Source: Acinetobacter sp. NIPH 2699 (lineage in GTDB: Bacteria > Pseudomonadota > Gammaproteobacteria > Pseudomonadales > Moraxellaceae). From it: a DNA stretch of 64,000 nucleotides. Numbering within the stretch: the stretch's first letter is position 1; each line of letters opens with the position of its first letter. A program made the position numbers and the translations under genes. The notes below the pieces were generated by a model. That model did not search any database. It was given only the letters and a program-made list of their open reading frames with translations, and was not told the DNA's origin. Location: positions 1-64,000 of the forward strand of contig NZ_JAKZGL010000003.1 in assembly GCF_022549355.1 (NCBI RefSeq). The letters are read 5' to 3'. This document shows positions 26,512 to 36,104 of this stretch, piece by piece.

Positions 26512-27162
26512 ATGAATAAAAAAACGATTGTTCTTGCTGCGCTACTGAGTGCCACCAGCTTGGTTGCAACTGCGACAACAGAAACTGCAAAGCTTAGCCT
26601 ACATCGCAATGATATTAAGGTTTGGACCTATCAAACAGAAAATAATCCTGTTTTTCAGTATAAAGCTGAAACAACTTTTGATGTGCCGCTAGAGCGGGCG
26701 GTGGCGGTGGTATTGGATGTGGAGCGTACACCGAAATGGGTACCTTATGTCGGTAAAGTACAATTGTTGTCTCGTGATGAGAAAAAAGGCGAATTTACGC
26801 TTTATATGGTGCTGGATTTTCCTTTTCCGCTTAAAGATCGTGATGTGGTGATTAAAGGCAAAATGAGCAAAAATGCGGATGGCAGCATTAGTATTAAGAA
26901 TCAGGCGATTAAGTATGATTATCCTGAACAGCCTGACATTATCCGTCTGAGTCGTTATGAGGGGGATTGGACCTTTCAGAAAGTCGCGGAAAATAAGGTC
27001 AAAGTCTCCACCAGTGGTTATGCTGATCCAGCAGGGGCGATTCCTTTGAGTTTTGTGAATATGTTTGTACAGCAACAGCCTTATCAAATGCTGATGAAAA
27101 TGAAAAAAGAAGTGCATAATCCAGCATATAAACAACCGAAATTACCTGATTTGTTGAAATAA
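26512..27162 (+). CDS. START-domain (lipid-binding fold) exported protein
   Basis: A 216-residue protein. Residues 1-23 are a signal peptide (KKTIVLAALLSATSLVATAT). The rest is a START/polyketide-cyclase-like helix-grip domain, with DVPLERAVAVVLDVERTPKWVPYVGKVQ and FPLKDRDVV as the recognisable stretches. Such domains bind a hydrophobic ligand; ligand and role here are unknown, and export suggests a periplasmic lipid role. The ATG at 26512 is chosen because the signal peptide starts there. Confidence 0.83.
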   Translation: MNKKTIVLAALLSATSLVATATTETAKLSLHRNDIKVWTYQTENNPVFQYKAETTFDVPLERAVAVVLDVERTPKWVPYVGKVQLLSRDEKKGEFTLYMVLDFPFPLKDRDVVIKGKMSKNADGSISIKNQAIKYDYPEQPDIIRLSRYEGDWTFQKVAENKVKVSTSGYADPAGAIPLSFVNMFVQQQPYQMLMKMKKEVHNPAYKQPKLPDLLK

Positions 27163-27198
27163 AGAATGCCTGATTTATGTGTAAATCAGGCATTCTTT
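27161..27198. terminator. Bidirectional terminator between START gene and MFS gene
   Basis: AAAGAATGCCTGATTTA and TAAATCAGGCATTCTTT form a perfect 17-base stem around a four-base loop, between two convergent genes that end at 27162 and 27203. Confidence 0.92.
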
Positions 27199-27202
27199 TA
27201 AT

Positions 27203-28390
27203 TTAAGCTTGGGGGCATTGTTGATACTGAGCGTTTTGTTTGCGTGAGAGTTTTATTTGGATCAATACCAAGATTAAACCGACAACTGCCAATACCGCTC
27301 CAATCATGGAAACTGCCGCATAATTTAAGCCAAGACTGAGTACCATCCCACCTGCGGCCGCACCAATGGCATTGCCCAAGTTAAATGCGCCAATATTGAC
27401 AGAGGATGCGAGCCCTGATGCTTCATGGGCCACTGACATCACTCGCATTTGTAAGGGCGGTACGATTGCAAATGCGGCAGCGCCCCAGATGACTAAACCG
27501 ATGGCTGCGCCAAGCTGGGTTTGAGCCAGAATGGGGAAAATCACCATCAATGCAATCAATAACAGCAAAGAACCAATTAAGGTCTTATCAATGGATACGT
27601 CTGCAAATTTACCCCCGAAGTGGTTACCAACAGAGAAACCTATCCCAATCAACACCAGCATCATGGTGATAAAGGTCGGTGAGGCATGGGTAAACTCAAC
27701 CAAGCTTGGTGCGATATAGGTATATAGGGTAAACATCGCGGAAGCCCCGAAGACCGTCGTGAGTAATGCCAATACCACGGGGAGGCGAGTAAGAACACTC
27801 AGCTCCATTTTTACATTCGGTTTCTGTCCGACAGATCCAACAGGCAGAGCTTTCCAGAGTGACAACATGGTGATGACACCGAGGGCTGAGATTGCAAGGA
27901 AAGACATTCTCCAACCAATATTTTGCCCAACCCAAGTCGCCAGTGGCACGCCACCGATATTGGCAATGGTCAGTCCCATAAACATGGTTGCAACCGCACT
28001 GGCTTGTTTATGGGTTGGAACGACACTGGCGGCAACCACAGAGCCAATTCCGAAGAATGCACCGTGGTTCAAACTGGTAATCAAGCGAGCGCCCATGAGA
28101 CTCATATAGTTGGGTGCGAATGCGGCAATCAGGTTGCCAATGGTAAAAATTGCCATCAAGAGAATAAGTGCATTCCGACGAGCAAAACCACCGAACCATA
28201 AGGTCATGATCGGTGCACCCAGCATCACACCCAGTGCATAACCTGTAATCAACATCCCCGCGCTTGGGATAGAGACACCAAGATCACTGGCAATATTGGG
28301 CAACAGTCCCATTGGAGAGAACTCGGTTGTTCCAATTGCAAATGCACCAATGGCCAATGCCAGCAATGGAAGATTAACGCGGCTGCTCAT
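27203..28390 (-). CDS. MFS efflux transporter (DHA1, AraJ/PbuE-like)
   Basis: A 395-residue inner-membrane protein with twelve spans and the DHA1 N-terminal motif AIGAFAIGTTEFSPMGLLPNIA plus GYALGVMLGAPIMT. Relatives export sugars, nucleosides or drugs; substrate unknown. I take the ATG at 28390, one base after the aldo-keto reductase stop, so the two are co-translated; the open frame upstream of it is the end of that gene. A divergent LysR gene beyond the reductase probably controls both. Confidence 0.9.
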   Translation of the reverse strand: MSSRVNLPLLALAIGAFAIGTTEFSPMGLLPNIASDLGVSIPSAGMLITGYALGVMLGAPIMTLWFGGFARRNALILLMAIFTIGNLIAAFAPNYMSLMGARLITSLNHGAFFGIGSVVAASVVPTHKQASAVATMFMGLTIANIGGVPLATWVGQNIGWRMSFLAISALGVITMLSLWKALPVGSVGQKPNVKMELSVLTRLPVVLALLTTVFGASAMFTLYTYIAPSLVEFTHASPTFITMMLVLIGIGFSVGNHFGGKFADVSIDKTLIGSLLLLIALMVIFPILAQTQLGAAIGLVIWGAAAFAIVPPLQMRVMSVAHEASGLASSVNIGAFNLGNAIGAAAGGMVLSLGLNYAAVSMIGAVLAVVGLILVLIQIKLSRKQNAQYQQCPQA

Positions 28391-28391
28391 G

Positions 28392-29198
28392 TTATTTGTC
28401 CCATTCAGGCGCAAAAGGTTCAGGGCTGACTTCACGACCATTACGTTCAAGTTGAGCAATCATCCGCATCTCTTCCACACTCAGTTGTAGCTGCTGTGCT
28501 TGTAAGTTGCTGATCAGGTTTTCACGTTTGGTTGACGATGGGATCACCGTATAGCCCTTTTGTAATGCCCAAGCCAATGCCACTTGTGCTGTTGTCGCTT
28601 GATGCTGTGCTGCGATTTCAAGCAGTGTTGGGTCATTGAGGACTTTACCGTAGGCAAGGGTCATGTAGGAGGTCACATCAATATTTTGTTTACCTAAATA
28701 GTTCACCAGATTTTGGTTCTGCAAATACGGGCTTAATTCAATTTGATTGGTGGCAATCTGTTCTACACCAATGCTATCAATTGCTTGTTGCGTCAAGGCG
28801 ATATTAAAATTTGAAATCCCAATCTGTTGGGTCAAACCTTGTTGCTTGGCCTCCAACAGCAATTGCATCACAGTTGGAATAGACACGCCCAATTGAGGTG
28901 CTGGCCAGTGAATCAACGTGAGGTCAACCGCATCAGTACCAAGCTTTTGCAGGCTTTCTTTTAAACTTGGAATTAGTTTATCTTCAGCAAAGTGATCTAC
29001 CCAGATTTTTGTGGTTAAGAACAGCTCTTGGCGAGCAATGCCACTTTCCGCAATTGCTTGCCCAACGGCTGCTTCATTTCCATAAATTTGTGCTGTATCA
29101 ATGGCACGATAGCCAACGTCTAAGGCTGTTTTGACTGAATCAATAACGACTTGATCCTTAAGACGGAAAGTACCTAAACCAAATTGAGGGATACGCAT
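28392..29198 (-). CDS. dkgB: Aldo-keto reductase, 2,5-diketo-gluconate reductase B type
   Basis: A 268-residue NADPH-dependent TIM-barrel reductase. The AKR tetrad is visible: Asp and Tyr in DTAQIYGNE, Lys in TTKIWVDHF and His in [23 protein letters not shown] forms the cofactor site. Overall it resembles E. coli DkgB, which reduces 2,5-diketogluconate and methylglyoxal-like carbonyls. I prefer the ATG at 29198 over the GTG three codons upstream because TTAGGTGA is well placed for it. First gene of the dkgB-MFS pair. Confidence 0.88.
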   Translation of the reverse strand: MRIPQFGLGTFRLKDQVVIDSVKTALDVGYRAIDTAQIYGNEAAVGQAIAESGIARQELFLTTKIWVDHFAEDKLIPSLKESLQKLGTDAVDLTLIHWPAPQLGVSIPTVMQLLLEAKQQGLTQQIGISNFNIALTQQAIDSIGVEQIATNQIELSPYLQNQNLVNYLGKQNIDVTSYMTLAYGKVLNDPTLLEIAAQHQATTAQVALAWALQKGYTVIPSSTKRENLISNLQAQQLQLSVEEMRMIAQLERNGREVSPEPFAPEWDK

Positions 29199-29333
29199 AT
29201 TATTCACCTAATCTTTTGCATGCTTCAAAGAGCTTGTTTTGTTGATGGTGCAATTGTGCGATGATTATTGTTGCTAAAAAATAGATGAATTTGCAAAATA
29301 TAGTTGACTAAATATCAATAATTGAGTGATGCA

Positions 29334-30236
29334 ATGAAATCAACAATTGAAGAATTACTCGCTTTTATGACCATCGTCGATACTGGCTCTTTTATTGCTG
29401 CTGCTGAAAGATTAGGACAGACTGCATCAGGGCTGAGCCGTTCACTCAGTCGCTTAGAATTAAAGCTTGAAGTGACCTTGCTGGAGCGAACAACGCGTAA
29501 ATTAAAACTCACCCAAGAAGGACAGCAGTTCCTCAATCATGCCCGTAAAATTTTAAGCGATTTAAATGCAGCGGAAGAGGCGTTACAGAAATCAGATCAG
29601 GATACCTCGGGCCTTATTCGCATTGATTCGGCGACACCTTTTATTTTGCATGTCATCACACCCTTGGTCGATCAGTTTAGGCAGAATTATCCAAATATTG
29701 AAATTGAGCTGAATAGTAGTGATCTGGTGATTGATTTACTTGAACATAAAACCGATGTGGCCTTCCGTTTTGGAGAACTACATGATTCCAGTTTACATGC
29801 CAAACTGGTCTGCAAAAGTCGAATTTATATTGTTGCTAGCCCCGACTATCTCAAACGTAAGGGAATGCCACAACAGCCCAAGGCATTATTGGATCATGAT
29901 TTAATTGGTTTTACCCGTCCTGCCTATATCAATAAATGGCCCATTAAAGTCGATAATGAGTATTTCTTAGCACAAGCTAAAATTAAGGCATCGAGTGGCG
30001 AGACCGTGCGGCAACTGTGCTTGCGTGGGCAGGGCATTGCACGACTCTCTGAGTATGAAATCTGGCAAGACTTAAAAGAAGGTCGTTTAGTGGCACTGTT
30101 TGAAGACCACATTGAGCATTCTTACCAAAGCATCCATGCTGTTTATTATCAACAAGAGCACTTGCCGAAACGTGTCCGTTTATTTATTGAGTTTTTGTCT
30201 GAACAACTCAGCCAGGGTTTCTCGGTTTGCCAATAG
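29334..30236 (+). CDS. LysR-family regulator divergent from dkgB-MFS
   Basis: A 300-residue regulator. The helix-turn-helix spans residues about 5-60 (FMTIVDTGSFIAAAERLGQTASGLSRSLSRLE), followed by a substrate-binding domain of the CrgA-like group (DVAFRFGELHDSSLHAKLV). The 135-base gap to dkgB should hold both promoters, making dkgB-MFS the probable target. The ATG at 29334 fits the family N-terminus; a TTG four codons earlier is less likely. Its 3' end overlaps the convergent lipoprotein gene by 29 bases. Confidence 0.92.
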   Translation: MKSTIEELLAFMTIVDTGSFIAAAERLGQTASGLSRSLSRLELKLEVTLLERTTRKLKLTQEGQQFLNHARKILSDLNAAEEALQKSDQDTSGLIRIDSATPFILHVITPLVDQFRQNYPNIEIELNSSDLVIDLLEHKTDVAFRFGELHDSSLHAKLVCKSRIYIVASPDYLKRKGMPQQPKALLDHDLIGFTRPAYINKWPIKVDNEYFLAQAKIKASSGETVRQLCLRGQGIARLSEYEIWQDLKEGRLVALFEDHIEHSYQSIHAVYYQQEHLPKRVRLFIEFLSEQLSQGFSVCQ

Positions 30237-30594
30237 CCTCATTTTGAAGCTGTACATTCAGGACTGGAATGGACGGACCTGTTTTGGGTATGACAGAAAC
30301 GACAATATGTTGCTGCTGTAGCTTGCACTCAAGTTCTACTGTTGGCAGAAAGGTGCTCGAGAGTATCAGACCATTTTCATTGGGCTTCTTATAGGTCAGT
30401 TTGATGATACGGGTTTGCTCTGATGCTTCACGTTTTTCCATCTTCCATAATTCATAGGTTGGTTGGTTTTGAATTTGCAAATATCCCTCTGAGAGAGATT
30501 TACAGACTTGTTGCTGCTGGTAGGTGGCTTGGTCAGTGAGGTGGCATCCCGTAAATAAAACGGCGCTTAATATAAATAAGATATTATTTTTCAT
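30208..30594 (-). CDS. Small lipoprotein, function unknown
   Basis: A 128-residue protein with a clear lipoprotein signal, MKNNILFILSAVLFTGC (lipobox Cys17). The mature part is polar with a Gln-rich start (QATYQQQQVCKSL) and no recognised domain. I start it at 30594, where the signal begins, not at the longer open frame. It is divergent from the MocR-type gene 90 bases away and converges with the LysR gene. Confidence 0.72.
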   Translation of the reverse strand: MKNNILFILSAVLFTGCHLTDQATYQQQQVCKSLSEGYLQIQNQPTYELWKMEKREASEQTRIIKLTYKKPNENGLILSSTFLPTVELECKLQQQHIVVSVIPKTGPSIPVLNVQLQNEAIGKPRNPG

Positions 30595-30684
30595 GCTCTT
30601 ATCCTGTTGCTGTTGATTTTTATAGCTTAACGGTGTTGTATAAACCAATACAGATACAGAAATTTCTAAAAAAGCAGTACAGAG

Positions 30685-32100
30685 ATGACATTCCACTATC
30701 AGCGCTTAGCAGAACAGCTTGCTCATAAAATTTATCAGCATGAATTACAGCCACAACAGAAACTCAGTTCTTTACGTGAGTTTGCGCGTCAGCAAGCGAT
30801 CAGTTTAAGTACCGCGCAACAATGCTATGAACTCTTAGAAGCCAAAGGGCTAATTTATGTAAAAGCGAAGTCGGGCTATTTTGTCAGTTCACGGCAATAT
30901 CAAAGCCCTGCTCCTGAGAGTCCTCAATTTGAGTCGATGCCAAGGCAAGTTTCAAATTTAGATTTGCAAAACCAAATTCAAACGGCCTCAATTCAGAGTC
31001 ATTTAACGCCGTTGGGTGCAATTCAACTTTCTCCGCATTTGATTCCTGTCGATGGTCTGCGCCGTTCCTTACAACGTGCGCTTAAACACTGTCAGCCAGA
31101 AGACTTTTTGTACTGTAATAAACAGGGGCATCAGCAACTTCGTCAGGCACTCTCAGATCATTGGCGAGAGGATGGAATTTATGTGGCAACAGAGGACATT
31201 TTCATCACCAATGGCTGTATGCCAGCTTTATCCTTCCTGATTCAACAGATCAGTCTGGAGGGCGATAGTATTATGGTGCCTACGCCAACATTTAATGGTC
31301 AGTTGCAAATGTTGGCCAGTTTAAAACGCAACATTATTGAGATTCCTGCGGATCATCGTGGCATTGATTTAGAACGTTTAGAGTTCTTTATGAAAGAGGG
31401 CAGTGCCAAACTATGTTTGCTCACAGCTAACTATCAAAACCCATTGGGCTATTGTCTGAGTCATGAGCAAAAACAGCATATTGCGAAGTTAGCACAGCAA
31501 TATCAATGTTTTGTTTTAGAAGATGATATTTATGGCGAGTGTAGTTTCCAAAAAGAACGACCTTTGCCGATTCGTTATTGGGATCAAGAGGGTTATGTCA
31601 TCTGGTGTAGTTCGGTGTCGAAATCATTATCGACAGCGTATCGGGTCGGTTGGTTTTGCTTGGGACGGCAGTTGCAACATTTACGGCCACAGCTCTTGGC
31701 CAATAATGTTGGTGTCAATACACCCTTACAGCTTGGCCTAGCGGATTTTATTTATAGTCGGGGTTATCGGGAACATCTCGATCGTTTACGACCTGAGTTA
31801 ATGCAACAGGTGGAACAATATCGAGCCTATATTTTAGAGGTTTTTCATGGCATCCCAATTGCATTAAGCCAATCGCAAGGAGGCTATGCATTATGGATGC
31901 AATTGCCTGAGAGTATCACAGGTCTAGAGTTGTATTATTTGGCGCAAGGGCAAGGGATTAATATTGTGCCTGGTGAGGTGTTTGGAGAAGACCAACGCTA
32001 TCAACATTTTCTGCGTTTAAATGCAGGACATGCCTTAACCAAAGAAATCCGCCAAGCGATTCAACAGTTGGCGGATTGGGTCAGACAAAGTTTGAATTGA
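30685..32100 (+). CDS. MocR-type regulator: GntR helix-turn-helix fused to a PLP aminotransferase fold
   Basis: A 471-residue fusion. Residues about 1-70 are a GntR winged helix (LREFARQQAISLSTAQQCYELLEAKGLIYVK). Residues about 110-470 are a class I/II aminotransferase domain with TANYQNPLG and the PLP Lys313 in SSVSKSLSTAYRVGW. Members act as PLP- or amine-sensing transcription factors (for example PdxR, GabR); some are only enzymes. No vitamin B6 or GABA gene is adjacent, so the target is unknown. The divergent lipoprotein gene is a candidate. Confidence 0.9.
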   Translation: MTFHYQRLAEQLAHKIYQHELQPQQKLSSLREFARQQAISLSTAQQCYELLEAKGLIYVKAKSGYFVSSRQYQSPAPESPQFESMPRQVSNLDLQNQIQTASIQSHLTPLGAIQLSPHLIPVDGLRRSLQRALKHCQPEDFLYCNKQGHQQLRQALSDHWREDGIYVATEDIFITNGCMPALSFLIQQISLEGDSIMVPTPTFNGQLQMLASLKRNIIEIPADHRGIDLERLEFFMKEGSAKLCLLTANYQNPLGYCLSHEQKQHIAKLAQQYQCFVLEDDIYGECSFQKERPLPIRYWDQEGYVIWCSSVSKSLSTAYRVGWFCLGRQLQHLRPQLLANNVGVNTPLQLGLADFIYSRGYREHLDRLRPELMQQVEQYRAYILEVFHGIPIALSQSQGGYALWMQLPESITGLELYYLAQGQGINIVPGEVFGEDQRYQHFLRLNAGHALTKEIRQAIQQLADWVRQSLN

Positions 32101-32108
32101 TCTTTGAG

Positions 32109-33134
32109 CTAGTCAAAGTCTGCTTTGAGCACGATACGATAACGTGCTTGCCCTGAATGAAGACGTTCAATGGCTTCATTGAGCTGTGACATGGGAAATA
32201 ACTCAATTTGTGGTGCAATCTGTTTACGTGCCGCAAATTGTAGCAGTTGACGCAGTGCCAAAGGCGAACCGGTTGGAGAACCCGTCACAGATTTGGCACC
32301 ATCAATCAGGGAACCCACCGAAACAGGCACAGGTTCCAAGGTGAGACCGAGGAAATGTAAGCTGCCATTCGGTGCGAGAGTGCTTAAATAGGCTTGCCAA
32401 TTCAGGGTCACATTGACCGTGCTAAGCAATAAATCAAATTTACCACGTTGTGTTTTGATCGCCTGAGCATCGCGGCTATTCACCACATGATCTGCGCCCA
32501 TGGCTTTCAATTCTTCAGTTTTTTCTGGATTTGAACTGAAGGCTGTAATTTCACAGCCCCATGCTTTTAGTACTTTGATGGCAATATGTCCCAAGCCACC
32601 AATGCCAATTACACCGACATGATGGGTGGCTTGAATCTTATGTTTCAGTAAGGGATCAAAAACAGTAATACCGCCACAGAGCAGAGGTCCAGCACTTTCA
32701 GGATCTAAATCATCAGGCAGAGGAATCACCCATTGCCAACCTGCACGGACTTTATCGGCAAAGCCACCTGCATGCCCAACAATGGTGGCAATGCTTCCAC
32801 CTGTACAGAGTACTTGATTTCCACCCATACATGGGTCACATGCTTGACAGCTTTCGGCGGTCCAGCCAATACCGACACGTTGACCAAGTTTGAGTCCTTT
32901 GGCCTCAGAGCCAAGTGCAACAATGGTGCCGATAATTTCATGTCCTGCCACAGCAGGATAGATAGAGGAGCGCCATTCATTATTAATCACAGAAAGATCG
33001 GAATGGCATAAACCGCAATATTCTACTTTGACTTCAATCTGATGTGCTTGTAATTCACCTGCATCAAATTGGTAAGGCACCAGTTGTTCACCTGCTTGCA
33101 TCGCAGCATAGGCACGAATGAGGTTGTTGCTCAT
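32109..33134 (-). CDS. ahr: NADPH-dependent zinc aldehyde reductase (Ahr/YjgB-like)
   Basis: A 341-residue medium-chain dehydrogenase of the cinnamyl-alcohol type, reducing a broad range of aldehydes. Catalytic zinc ligands lie in [11 protein letters not shown] and AGHEIIG. The structural zinc is held by four Cys in [29 protein letters not shown] is the cofactor loop. [11 protein letters not shown] at the end and GIGWTAESC are near-identical to E. coli Ahr as I recall it. Likely last gene of a minus-strand run mutY-M23-hypothetical-tag-ahr. Confidence 0.92.
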   Translation of the reverse strand: MSNNLIRAYAAMQAGEQLVPYQFDAGELQAHQIEVKVEYCGLCHSDLSVINNEWRSSIYPAVAGHEIIGTIVALGSEAKGLKLGQRVGIGWTAESCQACDPCMGGNQVLCTGGSIATIVGHAGGFADKVRAGWQWVIPLPDDLDPESAGPLLCGGITVFDPLLKHKIQATHHVGVIGIGGLGHIAIKVLKAWGCEITAFSSNPEKTEELKAMGADHVVNSRDAQAIKTQRGKFDLLLSTVNVTLNWQAYLSTLAPNGSLHFLGLTLEPVPVSVGSLIDGAKSVTGSPTGSPLALRQLLQFAARKQIAPQIELFPMSQLNEAIERLHSGQARYRIVLKADFD

Positions 33135-33172
33135 AGCTAACTCCTATAGAAAGGAAAATTTATTGATATACA

Positions 33173-33727
33173 TTATTTAAAATGGCAGTGATTTTCATGG
33201 TCATTGACCATGCCAACCGCTTGCATAAAAGCATAACAGGTGGTGGGGCCAACAAATTTAAAACCATGCTTTTTGAGTGTTTTAGAAAGTCTTTGGCTGA
33301 TTTCTGTTTGGGCAGGCGCTTCACGATAATTCGCCACATCATTATCCAAAGTCTGCTGATTTACAAAGCTCCATAGCCAAGCGGGGACATTGTTGACTTC
33401 ATCTTTGAGCTTGAGCCATGCAATCGCATTATCACGGATGGCTCTGAGTTTACCTAAATGACGAATTAAACCAGCATCGCTGAGTTTGTTTTCAAGCTGA
33501 TCATCGCTAAGCGCAGCGACCTGTGTGATGGGATATTGAAAGAAATGCGAACGATAGTGTTCACGTTTTTTTAAAACCGTAATCCAAGATAAACCTGCTT
33601 GTTGTCCTTCAAGGCAGAGCATCTCAAATAAGCGCGCTTCATCATGCTCAGCTTTGCCCCATTCCTGATCGTGGTAAGCAATATAGAGCGGATCATTGGA
33701 GCACCAACCACAGCGTTGAATCGTCAT
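33173..33727 (-). CDS. tag: DNA-3-methyladenine glycosylase I
   Basis: A 184-residue base-excision repair enzyme that removes 3-methyladenine. It begins QRCGWCSNDPLYIAYHDQEWG with the Cys and His zinc ligands, followed by EMLCLEGQQAGLSWITVLKKR and the C-terminal MVNDHENHCHF supplying the other zinc ligands. Full length. It lies 38 bases upstream of ahr and downstream of a small hypothetical gene, all in one direction with mutY, another base-excision enzyme. Confidence 0.96.
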   Translation of the reverse strand: MTIQRCGWCSNDPLYIAYHDQEWGKAEHDEARLFEMLCLEGQQAGLSWITVLKKREHYRSHFFQYPITQVAALSDDQLENKLSDAGLIRHLGKLRAIRDNAIAWLKLKDEVNNVPAWLWSFVNQQTLDNDVANYREAPAQTEISQRLSKTLKKHGFKFVGPTTCYAFMQAVGMVNDHENHCHFK

Positions 33728-33763
33728 ATTTGATGCTCCTTGTTGTTATTTGAATAGCGCAAT

Positions 33764-34009
33764 TTAGAGTTTGAATGCTACCCATTCATCTACATGATTA
33801 TCCCAATAATACAATTCAGCTGTAGTTAAATCAGTAAAGTTAAGCCAAAAGTCTTTACCTGATTTATCTGCAAAACCTGTACTAATCAGCAACGCATCTT
33901 CAGTAATTTCCATGATCCAGCCTTGATAGCTGGTTCCATTGATGATGATTTTTTGTTGATTTCCAGATTCTGCAAATTCAACCAGACGTTCAATCAATGC
34001 TTCTGACAT
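33764..34009 (-). CDS. Small conserved protein, function unknown
   Basis: An 81-residue soluble acidic protein. It has a short amphipathic helix (LIERLVEFAESGN), then beta-rich sequence (QKIIINGTSYQGWIMEITEDALLISTGF) and an aromatic tail (YYWDNHVDEWVAFKL). I do not recognise a family. It sits nine bases after the M23 lipoprotein gene and 36 bases before tag, so it is probably part of that operon. Length and codon use argue that it is real. Confidence 0.7.
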   Translation of the reverse strand: MSEALIERLVEFAESGNQQKIIINGTSYQGWIMEITEDALLISTGFADKSGKDFWLNFTDLTTAELYYWDNHVDEWVAFKL

Positions 34010-34018
34010 TGTGTGTTC

Positions 34019-34555
34019 CTAACGTAAATAGGGGTATGGATTGACTGCACCACGCCCTTTGCCATTTAAATAAATACCATAGTGTAAATGGGGGGCTGTA
34101 TGGCGGGCATTGCCTGTATTCCCCACATAACCAATCAGGTCACCTTTACGGACATAATCTCCAACATTGAGACCACGTTTGTGACCATCCAAATGTGCAT
34201 AGTAGTGCCAAGAGCCTGATGGTCCAAGAATCCAAATGACCTTGCCACCTAAATTATTATTGCGTAAATCAGCGACGAGCCCTTCGGTAGCACTATACAC
34301 TTTCGTTCCACGTGCTGCCATGATATCAATGCCTTCATGGCTGCGTCCCTGACTGCGTGCAGCGCCCCATGTATCGCGCAATTCACTCCGACTAACCCCT
34401 TTCACTGGAATTGGCAAGCGGCTATCTAAACGCATGTTTTGAAGTTTGCCCACTTGTGCGTTTGGTAGGGGTGTCGGTTTCTTTGGGGCTGTGGTACATG
34501 CTGACAGTAAAATCATTACCACAGCAAGAATCGTATAGGAAATCGAATGACGCAC
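34019..34555 (-). CDS. M23-family metallopeptidase-like lipoprotein
   Basis: A 178-residue lipoprotein (signal ending LLSAC, Cys20) with a LytM/M23 domain. HEGID supplies His and Asp, and HLHYG supplies the last His of the zinc site. YAHLDGHKRGLNVGDYVRKGDLIGYVGNTG is the usual core. The ligands are complete, so it may cleave peptidoglycan peptides rather than be a degenerate EnvC/NlpD-type activator. Second gene of the mutY operon. Confidence 0.88.
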   Translation of the reverse strand: MRHSISYTILAVVMILLSACTTAPKKPTPLPNAQVGKLQNMRLDSRLPIPVKGVSRSELRDTWGAARSQGRSHEGIDIMAARGTKVYSATEGLVADLRNNNLGGKVIWILGPSGSWHYYAHLDGHKRGLNVGDYVRKGDLIGYVGNTGNARHTAPHLHYGIYLNGKGRGAVNPYPYLR

Positions 34556-34598
34556 ACAAACTCCTTACATTACGTTTTGATCTACAGCGTTCAGGCGA

Positions 34599-35636
34599 CT
34601 AAGCTTTTTGTTTTGCTGTAATCAATTTTTTCATGGCTGTTGGAATGCCTTTGGCAATCGCTGCTTCTGGACTCAGCCATACACCATTTAATTCAATACT
34701 GAGTTGCTCTTTTTGGTCATGTTCCACGTGGAACAACTTTTCATGCAGCAACCACGTAAAATGGGTAAAACTATGGCTAATCTGCAAAGATGATACTTGA
34801 GCTTGTAGTTTGGCGTGTTGCTCAATCTGTTGTAATTCGGTTGCTTGTTCAATGATGGGGAGGCAATACAATCCACCCCATAAGCCATGTGATCCACGTT
34901 GTTGCCATAACCATTCATCACCCGACTGGATGATGAGTACATCGGCTGTTTTTATAGGGACAGGTTTCTTGGCTTTTTTGAACGGAAGTTCTTGTTCCAA
35001 GCCTTGTTGGTAGGCCTGACAATGTTGTTGCATTGGGCAATATAAACATAAAGGTTTCTTCGGTGTGCAGACGGTTGCCCCTAAGTCCATGATGGCTTGG
35101 GTGTAATCATGATTACGTTGCTGAGGGCATAGGTCTTTAGCAATTTGCCATAACGCGCGTTCATGTTGTGGCTTGGAGAGGTCATCTTCTATAGCAAGAA
35201 AACGAGCTAAAACACGTTTCACGTTGCCATCCATAATCACGCCATATTGACGTAAACCGAGGGACATGAGCGCACCTGCGGTTGAGGGTCCGATGCCTGG
35301 AAGTTCGATCCATTGTTCGAGTGTTTCTGGAAATTTGCCTTGTTGGCTGACGATACCTGCCGCCTTATGCAAGTTGCGTGCACGGGCATAGTAGCCTAGT
35401 CCTGCCCAGTATGGCGCGACATCATCCCAACTGGCACGCCCCAAATCCTGAACAGTTGGGAAGCGTTCTATAAAACGATCAAAATATTGTAGAACGGTTT
35501 TAACTTGTGTCTGTTGTAGCATGATTTCTGATACCCAGACCTTGTACGGGTCATCGGCGACTTGCCAAGGTAAGTCATGGCGACCGTGTTGGTCGAACCA
35601 TGTAAGCAATGCATCAGAAAATGAAAAATCAGGCAT
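34599..35636 (-). CDS. mutY: A/G-specific adenine glycosylase
   Basis: A 345-residue repair enzyme removing adenine mispaired with 8-oxoguanine. The N-terminal half has WVSEIMLQQTQVKTV, the helix-hairpin-helix LPGIGPSTAGALMSL and the catalytic Asp in MDGNVKRVLARF. A 4Fe-4S loop follows with Cys spacing 6-2-5 (CTPKKPLCLYCPMQQHC). The C-terminal half is the Nudix-like 8-oxoG recognition domain (WLWQQRGSHGLWGGLYCLP). First gene of the minus-strand run to ahr. Confidence 0.97.
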   Translation of the reverse strand: MPDFSFSDALLTWFDQHGRHDLPWQVADDPYKVWVSEIMLQQTQVKTVLQYFDRFIERFPTVQDLGRASWDDVAPYWAGLGYYARARNLHKAAGIVSQQGKFPETLEQWIELPGIGPSTAGALMSLGLRQYGVIMDGNVKRVLARFLAIEDDLSKPQHERALWQIAKDLCPQQRNHDYTQAIMDLGATVCTPKKPLCLYCPMQQHCQAYQQGLEQELPFKKAKKPVPIKTADVLIIQSGDEWLWQQRGSHGLWGGLYCLPIIEQATELQQIEQHAKLQAQVSSLQISHSFTHFTWLLHEKLFHVEHDQKEQLSIELNGVWLSPEAAIAKGIPTAMKKLITAKQKA

Positions 35637-35741
35637 GAATTAAAACAATAAAAAGCAGAGGAATAGTATAACGGAAAAGGAGAGAGGAGTTGGTGCATAC
35701 AAACAAATTCGTTATTAAATCCTCATTAATATTTGCTGTTG

Positions 35742-36040
35742 GTCAGGGGTTACATGGATGTACCCTCTGATCAAAAAGGATTTTTGCTTACTTTTCATCC
35801 CTGAAAAGTAAGGCGAGCCGCAGGCTGATGAATAAATTGGATTAAAACTCGGCAAGACTCCGTTAAGATATTATTCTTGATAACATACGTCGCCTGCACA
35901 GCCTCTAAAATTATACAAAATCAAATATTAGTTGTGTAGGCAATGCCTTACTTTTGACTGGGCAAAAGTAACAAAACCCCTTTGTTGAGCTGATGGTACT
36001 TCTCTGATACCACAGCTCAACGGGCGGCATCCATGCCGCC
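35742..36040. repeat. Structured 300-base intergenic region with dispersed repeat
   Basis: This part of the 468-base gene-free gap is a chain of hairpins: TCAGGGGTTACAT / ATGTACCCTCTGA (35742-35769), CTTACTTTT / AAAAGTAAG (about 35787-35812), GTTGAGCTG / CAGCTCAAC (about 35983-36019) and GGCGGCAT / ATGCCGCC (about 36022-36039). The sub-segment 35782-35873 is shared with 60273-60357. TTACTTTTG...CAAAAGTAA recurs at about 35949-35972. I see no ORF of note. It looks like a repeat cluster or structured RNA, not a gene. Confidence 0.55.
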
Positions 36041-36104
36041 TTTGCACGAGCAAATATTTTTGAGAGTTTTGGGAAGTTTTATCAAATTCTTTATTTGATA
36101 AAAA

